Below are positions 1-5,264 of a DNA stretch of 5,264 nucleotides, one piece after another; the first letter of the stretch is position 1; each line of letters starts with the position of its first letter. The stretch spans positions 1 to 5,264 of the forward strand of contig DCBH01000024.1 of the NCBI GenBank assembly GCA_002313415.1. The letters are read 5' to 3'. The translations under genes and the position numbers were made by a program. Source of the DNA: Flavobacteriales bacterium UBA1112. Its GTDB lineage: Bacteria; Bacteroidota; Bacteroidia; Flavobacteriales_D; Sanyastnellaceae. The notes under the pieces are model-generated. The model made no database searches, was not told the DNA's origin, and saw nothing but the letters and a program-made list of their open reading frames with translations.

Positions 1-722
1 CCTAACTTTCCTTTGCGAATGTTCGCTTCATAAACGCGGTTGAACGCATTGAGCATTTCTCCGATGCTGCTTCCAGCTTCTGTCCCTGTCGACGCGACAA
101 AACTGTCTCGATATCCAGAGGTCCAGCTGCTGTGAACTGCCTCGGCCTCGTCAGCCATAAACGTCGCCAAGCGACGCGCATGAGAGAGACGCCCCGAGGT
201 TTCCTCATTCCAGGTCACAGCCGTCGCTGTGGCATCTTCTGAAAACATCAGCCATTCAAGTGCAGGAAGTCCTGAGCTGTCCAAGATGCCCGGCAGCCCT
301 CCCGTCCACGATGGCAGAAGCGCAGCCTCTGCAATTTCTGCCGGATCTGTTGGGTAGGTGTTGGTCGTCACCAACAACGCGCGGTTGATGGCGGGTCCAA
401 AATCAAAAAGCTGTACACGCTGCCAGGCCATGTACGTCTCTCGCAGTGTTTCGCGCAAGGCAATGATGTCTTCTGCCGAAACTTGTCCAAGGACGAGAGC
501 ATCCAAGGCTTGTTTCAAGCTTTGGCTTTCTTCAGCGAACTCAGCGTAGGCAGGAACAATGATGTTGTCTGCAGTTTCTGTCAGATATGCCCCGCGGTCG
601 AAGTTGTCAGCGTTGTTGTCATCCGAGGGATCACACCCCGTAAACAACAACACCAAAAACGGCAAAACAGGCCCCCAGAATCGGAGGCCTGTTTTACGCT
701 TCAAGTGATTTGATGTAAACAT
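1..722 (-). CDS. Imelysin-family (peptidase M75-like) lipoprotein, 3' end outside window
   Basis: Read from the ATG at 722, the frame stays open for 240 codons to the window edge, about two thirds of the family's usual length. A lipoprotein signal is visible: basic residues K8-R9-K10, a hydrophobic run at 18-28 and lipobox FTGC with Cys30. Imelysin features follow: AWQRVQLFDFGPA (99-111), GLPALEW (151-157), an Arg/His-rich helix near 178-184 and SIGEMLNAFNRVYE (219-232) leading to a KGKLG segment. Imelysins are helical surface or periplasmic proteins tied to iron uptake; direct proteolysis is doubtful for many. The family's GxHxxE metal motif has Pro153 in place of His, as in the GLPAL(D/E) subgroup common in Bacteroidota. 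The gene starts 9 bases after the DUF4856 stop, so the two are probably co-transcribed. No Shine-Dalgarno is seen. TTG at codon 7 would give a neater signal peptide but is a rarer start. A terminator-like hairpin lies in codons 10-20. Confidence 0.88.
   Translation of the reverse strand, partial: MFTSNHLKRKTGLRFWGPVLPFLVLLFTGCDPSDDNNADNFDRGAYLTETADNIIVPAYAEFAEESQSLKQALDALVLGQVSAEDIIALRETLRETYMAWQRVQLFDFGPAINRALLVTTNTYPTDPAEIAEAALLPSWTGGLPGILDSSGLPALEWLMFSEDATATAVTWNEETSGRLSHARRLATFMADEAEAVHSSWTSGYRDSFVASTGTEAGSSIGEMLNAFNRVYEANIRKGKL
664..695 (-). terminator. Terminator-like hairpin inside the start of the imelysin gene
   Basis: On the minus strand the arm AAAACAGGCCTCC pairs with GGGGGCCTGTTTT around the 6-base loop GATTCT. 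This gives 13 base pairs with a single T-G wobble; the outer 10 bp are perfect. The right arm ends in TTTT, followed by GCCG and TTTTT. The hairpin begins 36 bases after the DUF4856 stop codon, a normal place for an intrinsic terminator, but it also lies 28-59 bases into the imelysin coding sequence. It could cause partial termination that lowers imelysin relative to DUF4856, or act as an RNA-stability or translation element. The structure is seen directly; its activity is inferred. Confidence 0.55.
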
Positions 723-731
723 CAATGGTGG

Positions 732-1940
732 TTAAAGTTGGTCCGCAACGTCGGTCAAACCAGTGAGTGCCGCCAGTTCATCACGTACTTCCGTGATGGC
801 AGCTGTGGTTACATTGTAGTAATCTTCTCCTAGATCTTCCAACAGGTGCTCGACTTCGGCTGTAGGCACTGAAGTACCAGCAATGAATTGCAAGGCTTGA
901 ATGAACGCCTTCGCCTCGGACAGCTCGTGATTGCGCAGTGCGTCGTCACCAAAGTCAGAAACAGCGTCATTCAAATAGTGAATGGCTGTTCCCGCTGCCA
1001 AACGCTCAAGCTCAGCGTTGATGACCGCGATTTGAGCGTCACGTACTGCCATGACGTCGTTGGCAATCGCTGCGCGTCCAAGACGGAATGCCTCTGAGAT
1101 TTTGGTAGCTGATCCCAACACAGTTTCACGGCTGTTGGCGTACTTGCCCCAGAATCGATTTGTGCCATTTCCGCCTGGGGCGTAATCAACGGCATCCGTG
1201 AAGTATCCGTAGCCTTCATCCCAGTGGTGCTCCATGGCTGTGTAGTATTTCCCTGCAGCAGGATCGACGGCTGCAGTGTTGTCTACATCCATTTTTCCCG
1301 ATGCGAGATAAACTGAGCTGATGTTGTACATGAAGCACGCTCCCATCAGACCTTTCTCAATCAATTGAGTCCACTCCTGGCCTTGGGCATCCTGCAAATA
1401 CTGCTTGGCTGGGTTGGTTGTGGACAACACAACACCGGCCTGACCGGCTGCGCCATCAGTCACACCATCCACAGTGTTTGCGCTTGCTTCTGCAATGCCG
1501 TTCATGTAGCCTTCAAACATGTCTGTGTAGAAAGAATCACCTCCAACAGTTTTGTTTTTGAGCTGCTTTGAAGAACCCGTCATTGACAAGCCCTCGCTGT
1601 CCTCCCAAGTGTAACCGTCATTGGCGTACATGGCCAACAAAGTGGATGCTTCAATAGCAGTACCAGGATTGTTCGCAGACTTCAGGTAGCTTGTCATCTC
1701 TGACAACATGTTGAGACGCTGGCGTTGGCCTGTGAAAGACACTGTGTTGTTGCCATTGTCGTCCGTAAACTCATATGTTGCAGGTGCTACGACGTCATAT
1801 TCGCAAGATCCGTCATCCGAATCTGCATTGTCAACGTAGTTCGACGCTGCTGGGTCAGTGCATCCTTCTCGTGTGCATGAAGTCATAAAAATGGCGCATG
1901 CTGCGGTGGCCATCAAGACCTTGGTAAATGAAAATTTCAT
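732..1940 (-). CDS. DUF4856 domain lipoprotein, probably iron-linked
   Basis: This is a 402-residue protein with a lipoprotein signal peptide (K2, K7, a hydrophobic stretch and lipobox MTSC with Cys22). A short stalk follows, with CTDPAASNY (27-35) and DDGSC (42-46), an acidic Cys-bounded motif found near the ends of many Bacteroidota surface proteins. The rest matches my recollection of DUF4856: TYEFTDDNGNNTVSF (55-69), QRQRLNML (72-79), EKGLMGACFMYN (195-206), EHHWDEGYGYF (237-247), FWGKYANSR (263-271), EAFRLGRAAI (283-292) and HELSEAKAFIQAL (338-350). The domain is mostly helical. No biochemical function is established to my knowledge, but these genes often sit beside imelysin genes, as here. 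The ATG at 1940 is chosen because the signal peptide begins there. The leader has no Shine-Dalgarno and is A/C-rich, normal for this phylum. A promoter and possible operator lie just upstream. Confidence 0.9.
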   Translation of the reverse strand: MKFSFTKVLMATAACAIFMTSCTREGCTDPAASNYVDNADSDDGSCEYDVVAPATYEFTDDNGNNTVSFTGQRQRLNMLSEMTSYLKSANNPGTAIEASTLLAMYANDGYTWEDSEGLSMTGSSKQLKNKTVGGDSFYTDMFEGYMNGIAEASANTVDGVTDGAAGQAGVVLSTTNPAKQYLQDAQGQEWTQLIEKGLMGACFMYNISSVYLASGKMDVDNTAAVDPAAGKYYTAMEHHWDEGYGYFTDAVDYAPGGNGTNRFWGKYANSRETVLGSATKISEAFRLGRAAIANDVMAVRDAQIAVINAELERLAAGTAIHYLNDAVSDFGDDALRNHELSEAKAFIQALQFIAGTSVPTAEVEHLLEDLGEDYYNVTTAAITEVRDELAALTGLTDVADQL

Positions 1941-1966
1941 GTTGTATGAAGAGTTGTTTGGTTTTG

Positions 1967-1992
1967 AATCGTTCTAAAGAATCATTCTAAAT
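1967..1992. promoter_or_regulatory. Tandem 13-bp repeat with internal palindrome, candidate operator
   Basis: On the plus strand AATCGTTCTAAAG is followed directly by AATCATTCTAAAT, two 13-bp units matching at 11 positions. A perfect 11-bp palindrome, AGAAT-C-ATTCT (1978-1988), crosses the junction. The block lies directly downstream of the predicted -7 element at 2000-2007, so it would overlap the transcription start and earliest transcribed bases, a typical repressor position. The palindrome's core resembles the centre of a Fur-type site (AAT-C-ATT), but its outer bases do not fit well, so the regulator is unknown. Confidence 0.4.
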
Positions 1993-1999
1993 AGCACGG

Positions 2000-2028
2000 C
2001 AAAAGTATTTAGGTCAATGCCATCACAA
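2000..2028 (-). promoter_or_regulatory. Bacteroidota-type promoter for the DUF4856-imelysin unit
   Basis: The minus strand carries TACTTTTG (2007 to 2000), an exact match to the TAnnTTTG -7 element of Bacteroidota housekeeping promoters. A TTG (2028 to 2026) lies 18 bases upstream, within the range known for the -33 element. Transcription should start near 1993-1996, leaving a leader of about 55 bases before the ATG at 1940. The end of that leader (1966 to 1941) has no G residues, fitting start-codon recognition without a Shine-Dalgarno. Confidence 0.62.
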
Positions 2029-2030
2029 CA

Positions 2031-2046
2031 TCCCCTCTTTGGGGGA
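2031..2046 (-). terminator. Short GC hairpin between the two units, weak terminator candidate
   Basis: On the minus strand TCCCC (2046-2042) pairs with GGGGA (2035-2031) around the loop CAAAGA. It is the only clear hairpin between the reductase stop and the next promoter and lies about 62 bases after that stop. The 5-bp stem is followed by TGTTGTG rather than a T run, so intrinsic termination would be inefficient. It directly abuts the -33 region of the downstream promoter. Confidence 0.22.
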
Positions 2047-2047
2047 G

Positions 2048-2065
2048 TTTTGTCACACTTTTGTC
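2048..2065. repeat. Twin GACAAAA repeat upstream of the promoter
   Basis: On the minus strand GACAAAA occurs twice, separated by GTGT (GACAAAAGTGTGACAAAA), an 11-base period close to one helical turn. It lies about 20-40 bases upstream of the predicted -33 element, roughly -54 to -71 from the expected transcription start, where an activator could bind one face of the DNA. No known regulator is recognised. Confidence 0.3.
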
Positions 2066-2107
2066 CCCGACATTCCGCTGAGCTTTTCCCGAGGTATGAA
2101 TAAGGGC

Positions 2108-4270
2108 TTAGTAACAATCTTCAATCCAAGACTTGCTGTTTTGCAATTCAGAGCGTGACGCATTGCTTTTCAATGTCAAAACATCCAACAGTCCCTCTGA
2201 CATGGCCTCGCTCCCACAAACCATCCAAGTCCCTTGTTTTGTTAAGAAATCTGGGAGTTCTGTCCACGCCGCAACCGCATCTTGAACGTATTTGTGCCCC
2301 GTCCCCTCGCGAGACGTTGTGACAATTACGGATTGAAGCGCTCCTCTGCTTAAGGCACGACTGAATTCTTCCGAGATAAGATCATATTGAGCTCTCGTTT
2401 GGACGCCCCAAAACAAGTGAGCTCCTGCGTCATCTTCGAGCTGCTGAATCATGCCTACAAAAGGGCCCATTCCCGATCCATTTGCCACAAATGCCAATGG
2501 ACGGGACGAAGGCAAACGAAAGTTCAAGTTTGGCTGAATCGATGCTCCGATTTGGTCTCCCAAAGCAAGCCCATAGATTTGATTGGAGCACACGCCTTGT
2601 TCATGTCGTTTTACCAGCATTCCAATCCGACCGCCTTCGAGGGCAGACAGCGAGTACCATCTAATCCCTTTGGATTCCGATGGAATCAATCCCAGCAAAC
2701 TGCCTGACTCAGCAAGGTGAACACTTGTCGCGTTGACTGCACTTTTCAATTCAATCCAAGCCAAGTCATCGGCCGTCTGTGATTTTTCAATGTTGAAGAG
2801 CACTTCTGTTTCCTCCGAGGATTTCTTCAAACCTTTCGGCAAAGGGATCCCCCATTGCGCTTCCAATTCAATCAGAGCTTTTTCAAATTCACCATCCTCC
2901 TGTCGGTTCACTTTCCCCAAAAGACTCACTGTTTTTGGAGAGTTCAGTGAATTCAATGCGAGGAACATGTCCTCGCCAAAAGCCGCAAACCTCGGATAAG
3001 ATTGATCCCCAAAGGCCACCACGGCGGCATGCCCGGTAAGCTCCCCTTCATAATCCGCAACCCACTTCCTCCACAATTGATGACGATTTGGGGAATCACC
3101 TTGGCCATAGGTGGCCAACATGAACAAGCACTTGTGCATGTCTGGGCTTGGACGGAATGAAGCGAGATCATGTACCGTGCACTTGACACCCATTTCAAGC
3201 CAAGCCTTCGCCAATCGCGACGCGCGATCTGCGGTTGTCCCCATTTGGGAAGCCACCACGATGCACACATCTGTGACCACATCATTCATCTTATGCTTGA
3301 TCATACGCCTGGCGCTTACCCATCGACGAAACCAAGAAGTAAGACCTGTGTAAGCCAAGGCTAACATGGCCAACGATACTGCCATCCACAACCATGCCAA
3401 CCAGCCATCAAATCTGGCAGTATGAACTCGATCGGTCCAAGCAAAAATTTGCTCATCCAAATGCACATCAGCTAGAGCAACAACAGCACCGTCTGTCGCA
3501 CGAAATTCAATCCGATCGCCATTCTGCATGGTGAGTTCAAAAACTTCATCTTCTTCCACAAGGAATGGATAGCGTAACACCTCGACATCTTTCAGGGAAA
3601 TCGATTGAAATACGGGCCATTCTGACGGAGCGATGACTGCCTCTGAATGACTCACTTGAACGCTCTCTAACTCGTTTGGAATCAGCTCCCAAACATCAAA
3701 GCGTACGGCGCTTAACGCCACCCCAGTTCCAACCAAAAACAGGAGAGGAAGCAGGCTCAAAAGTCCCACATCAGAATGAAGTCGACCGACGCGCCTCAGC
3801 TTTCTACCGTACAACGTCAACCACAAAACTCCACCCGCAATCACCAAACACAAAGTCAAAATTGAGCATACACCTGCAATCATTCTTCCTGTCCGATCCA
3901 AAAACAAAGACCGATGAAGGGTTAACATGAATCGTGACAATGCCGACCGCCTCTCTGTCTCCCCGAGAGCTTCTCCCGTTTGAGGGTTGGCCAACCACGT
4001 GCCAAAATCAAGATGTTTCGGGTTACCTGTGACCAAGACATCACCACAAGAGGTGATTTCCAACTCCTCTACGGACTCGAATCCGACATCAAGTCGACTG
4101 AGGAACATCGCCAAATTCTGCTCCTTCAACCCTTTCTTGTCCATCGCGTTTTCAGCGTGGCACAACGCTGACTCCCAAGCCAAATAAAACCCCGAAACGA
4201 GCATGGGCAACAAAACCAACGACACGGCGCCAGCCAGGACAAGATGAAGTTGTTGAACCTTCCTGGCCAT
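2108..4270 (-). CDS. PepSY transmembrane - flavodoxin - FNR fusion, predicted NADPH-dependent ferric reductase
   Basis: This 720-residue inner-membrane protein has four predicted transmembrane segments (about 10-31, 129-153, 167-190, 289-312) and two periplasmic parts (32-128, 191-288). A basic stretch (313-327) follows, then cytosolic domains. Flavodoxin spans about 333-475, with FMN loop SQMGTT (341-346), ATYGQGDSP (386-394) and FGDQSYPRF (420-428). The reductase half has FAD motif RWYS (537-540), GVCSN (559-563), nucleotide-binding GSGMGPF (598-604), SR (653-654) and KYVQ (660-663) as in NADPH-specific CysJ-type enzymes, MVCGSEAM (683-690) and a terminal Tyr720. His9, His119, His165 and His283 flank the membrane segments and are likely haem ligands. 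PepSY-TM relatives such as FoxB reduce ferric siderophores, so electron flow NADPH-FAD-FMN-haem-periplasmic iron is inferred; the substrate is unknown. It starts 5 bases after the DUF2271 stop, with AGGA 8 bases upstream as a weak ribosome-binding site. Confidence 0.9.
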   Translation of the reverse strand: MARKVQQLHLVLAGAVSLVLLPMLVSGFYLAWESALCHAENAMDKKGLKEQNLAMFLSRLDVGFESVEELEITSCGDVLVTGNPKHLDFGTWLANPQTGEALGETERRSALSRFMLTLHRSLFLDRTGRMIAGVCSILTLCLVIAGGVLWLTLYGRKLRRVGRLHSDVGLLSLLPLLFLVGTGVALSAVRFDVWELIPNELESVQVSHSEAVIAPSEWPVFQSISLKDVEVLRYPFLVEEDEVFELTMQNGDRIEFRATDGAVVALADVHLDEQIFAWTDRVHTARFDGWLAWLWMAVSLAMLALAYTGLTSWFRRWVSARRMIKHKMNDVVTDVCIVVASQMGTTADRASRLAKAWLEMGVKCTVHDLASFRPSPDMHKCLFMLATYGQGDSPNRHQLWRKWVADYEGELTGHAAVVAFGDQSYPRFAAFGEDMFLALNSLNSPKTVSLLGKVNRQEDGEFEKALIELEAQWGIPLPKGLKKSSEETEVLFNIEKSQTADDLAWIELKSAVNATSVHLAESGSLLGLIPSESKGIRWYSLSALEGGRIGMLVKRHEQGVCSNQIYGLALGDQIGASIQPNLNFRLPSSRPLAFVANGSGMGPFVGMIQQLEDDAGAHLFWGVQTRAQYDLISEEFSRALSRGALQSVIVTTSREGTGHKYVQDAVAAWTELPDFLTKQGTWMVCGSEAMSEGLLDVLTLKSNASRSELQNSKSWIEDCY

Positions 4271-4275
4271 CGATG

Positions 4276-4764
4276 TTATCCTATCGCCAGTCTGACGTAT
4301 CGGATGAAACCCTCTCCGGGGTGTTTTCCGTGTTGAAGGTCTGATGTGAGTGGTATGACCACCTCCCGCGGAAAGTAGCCTTCGTTTTCGACTCCCGTTT
4401 CAAAACGCAATCCGTAGCCCCGGTCGAGCCAATCCTCCTTCAAATTAAGCTGCAAAATGGTGCGCTCACCTCCGCCAAGGGTAGGGCCCGTAATTCCATC
4501 AATGGAGTCCTTCGAGCGTCCAAAAAACTTCCACCACTCCTCCAATTCGTAGTACCAATCCTCGTCATCCCCCAAAACGTAAAGGGTGTCGAGATATTTT
4601 CCCTCTGAATCAACCAATCCAACGATGACGTATGCGCCTTCACCGTCATAATTCACCATTTGAATCATGCACCTCAATGACACCTCAGAGGTCGTAACGG
4701 ATGTGAGACTTTCGCTCCAAAACAAAAAAGCTGCTAGCAGCGGAGCAATCCATCCAATGTTCAT
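4276..4764 (-). CDS. Exported DUF2271 protein
   Basis: This 162-residue protein has an N-terminal hydrophobic segment (residues 3-16) that looks like a signal peptide, although it lacks a basic residue and the cleavage site, perhaps after about 18-23, is unclear. The remainder fits DUF2271 as found in Bacteroidota: RCMIQMVNYDGEGAYVIV (31-48), GKYLDTLYVLGDDEDWY (55-71), EEWW (75-78), DGITGPT (89-95), GYGLRFETGVENEGYF (116-131) and a C-terminal GFIRYVRL. A periplasmic beta-rich fold is expected. No reaction is known, but the family commonly neighbours PepSY reductases and iron-uptake genes, so it may be an accessory factor for the reductase encoded next. Its ATG overlaps the ankyrin gene's stop as ATGA, which suggests translational coupling; no Shine-Dalgarno is visible. 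Confidence 0.82.
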   Translation of the reverse strand: MNIGWIAPLLAAFLFWSESLTSVTTSEVSLRCMIQMVNYDGEGAYVIVGLVDSEGKYLDTLYVLGDDEDWYYELEEWWKFFGRSKDSIDGITGPTLGGGERTILQLNLKEDWLDRGYGLRFETGVENEGYFPREVVIPLTSDLQHGKHPGEGFIRYVRLAIG

Positions 4765-5264
4765 CGGACAATCAAAGATTCAGGCAAAGCATCGACAAGC
4801 GCCTCATTTTCCATGGCCAAATCTTTAGGCGTTTCACCAAAGTCTGTCGTTGCCTCGATGTCTGCCCCAACAGCAACCAGCCAATTGATGATTTCTTCAT
4901 TCGTCGCCGTCAAGCATGCTTCATGCAATGGCGTCATTCCATCGTCATCACGCCGATTGACATCCAACCCGAGCACCACTCCAAACTTGAGCATAGACAT
5001 GGATTGAACTCGTGCCCCAAGGTGCAGCCATTGCTCACCACCTTCTAAAACTTGAGCCAATGGAACCCTGTTGTCCCGCAAAAAGACAGACAACTTTTCA
5101 AAGGTCTCATGGTCTCGGGCACGATATCCGTCTGCCAAAGCTTGCAATAGGGTCACCCCACGATAAGGTGCTTCCTCCATGGACCAACCTTCATCGCGCA
5201 GCAATTCGCAAGCCTCAAGATTCCCGTATGCCAGAGCGTGATGCATGGCTGACTGCCCCTCCAA
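4761..5264 (-). CDS. Ankyrin-repeat protein, 5' end outside window
   Basis: The frame is open from the window edge to the TGA at 4763-4761, giving 167 residues. The first codon here (TTG) falls within an ankyrin repeat, so the true start lies beyond 5264. Visible repeats are GQSAMHHALAYGNLEACELL (3-22), two divergent units near 36-67 and 75-107, a canonical DGMTPLHEAC...LVAVGADIEA unit (108-138) and a capping FGETPKDLA (142-150). Ankyrin repeats bind other proteins, and nothing here shows the partner. Whether it is cytosolic or exported cannot be judged without the N-terminus. It is the first visible gene of the unit and overlaps DUF2271 by 4 bases, so its job is probably linked to the reductase or its periplasmic partners. 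Confidence 0.9.
   Translation of the reverse strand: MEGQSAMHHALAYGNLEACELLRDEGWSMEEAPYRGVTLLQALADGYRARDHETFEKLSVFLRDNRVPLAQVLEGGEQWLHLGARVQSMSMLKFGVVLGLDVNRRDDDGMTPLHEACLTATNEEIINWLVAVGADIEATTDFGETPKDLAMENEALVDALPESLIVR

Noticed and set aside
2..208. 68-codon minus-strand frame at the left edge
   Set aside because: It lies out of frame within the imelysin gene, which runs from 722 through the edge and has clear family motifs.
971..1219. 82-codon minus-strand frame inside the DUF4856 gene
   Set aside because: It overlaps a strongly supported gene, shows no domain-like sequence, and reads as a frame shadow.
1978..1988. Calling the AGAATCATTCT palindrome a definite Fur box
   Set aside because: The outer positions do not match the 7-1-7 consensus well; kept only as an unassigned operator candidate.
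2387..2707. 106-codon plus-strand frame
   Set aside because: It is antisense to the FNR module, with no recognisable motifs or promoter.
2953..3285. 110-codon minus-strand frame inside the reductase gene
   Set aside because: It covers the flavodoxin coding region in another frame. The main frame has the FMN-binding motifs; this one has low-complexity Trp/Cys-rich sequence.
4730..4741. Palindrome GCTGCTAGCAGC followed on the minus strand by TTTTTTGTTTT, resembling a terminator in the DUF2271 signal peptide
   Set aside because: Only a 4-bp stem with a 4-base loop can form, and the T run is explained by Phe/Leu/Trp codons of the hydrophobic segment.
1..5264. CRISPR arrays, tRNA/rRNA genes, insertion sequences or transposon ends
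   Set aside because: No spaced repeat array, no cloverleaf or rRNA-like segment, no transposase and no paired terminal repeats were seen by eye.

Overview
The window looks like part of a Bacteroidota chromosome, probably a marine Flavobacteriales-type organism. Three things point there. There is a TAnnTTTG promoter with an upstream TTG. Most starts lack a clear Shine-Dalgarno sequence and sit behind A/C-rich leaders. The gene families are also typical of the phylum: a DUF4856 lipoprotein with a CTDPxAxNY...DDGSC stalk, the 'GLPALEW' type of imelysin, and a DUF2271 protein beside a PepSY-flavodoxin reductase. This assignment is inferred from content only.

All five genes are on the minus strand, so transcription runs from high to low coordinates. 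They fall into two apparent transcription units. The upstream unit (5264 to 2108) holds an ankyrin-repeat protein that enters from outside the window. It overlaps a small exported DUF2271 protein by 4 bases (ATGA), and 5 bases later comes a 720-residue inner-membrane reductase joining PepSY-type transmembrane segments, flavodoxin and a ferredoxin-NADP reductase module. After a 167-base gap with a good promoter and repeated motifs, the downstream unit (1940 to 1, running off the edge) holds a DUF4856 lipoprotein and, 9 bases after its stop, an imelysin-family lipoprotein with no stop inside the window.

Together this resembles an iron (or other metal) handling locus. The fused reductase would carry electrons from cytosolic NADPH through FAD, FMN and two predicted membrane haems to a ferric substrate in the periplasm. 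The DUF4856 and imelysin lipoproteins would act at the outer or inner membrane surface, and DUF2271 is an exported partner that usually sits next to PepSY proteins. No TonB receptor is in the window; one would be expected nearby if the idea is right.

The least explained signals are in the DNA. A 13-bp-stem terminator-like hairpin lies inside the first codons of the imelysin gene. A tandem 13-bp repeat with a palindrome overlaps the predicted transcription start of the DUF4856 gene, and a twin GACAAAA repeat lies upstream of the same promoter.
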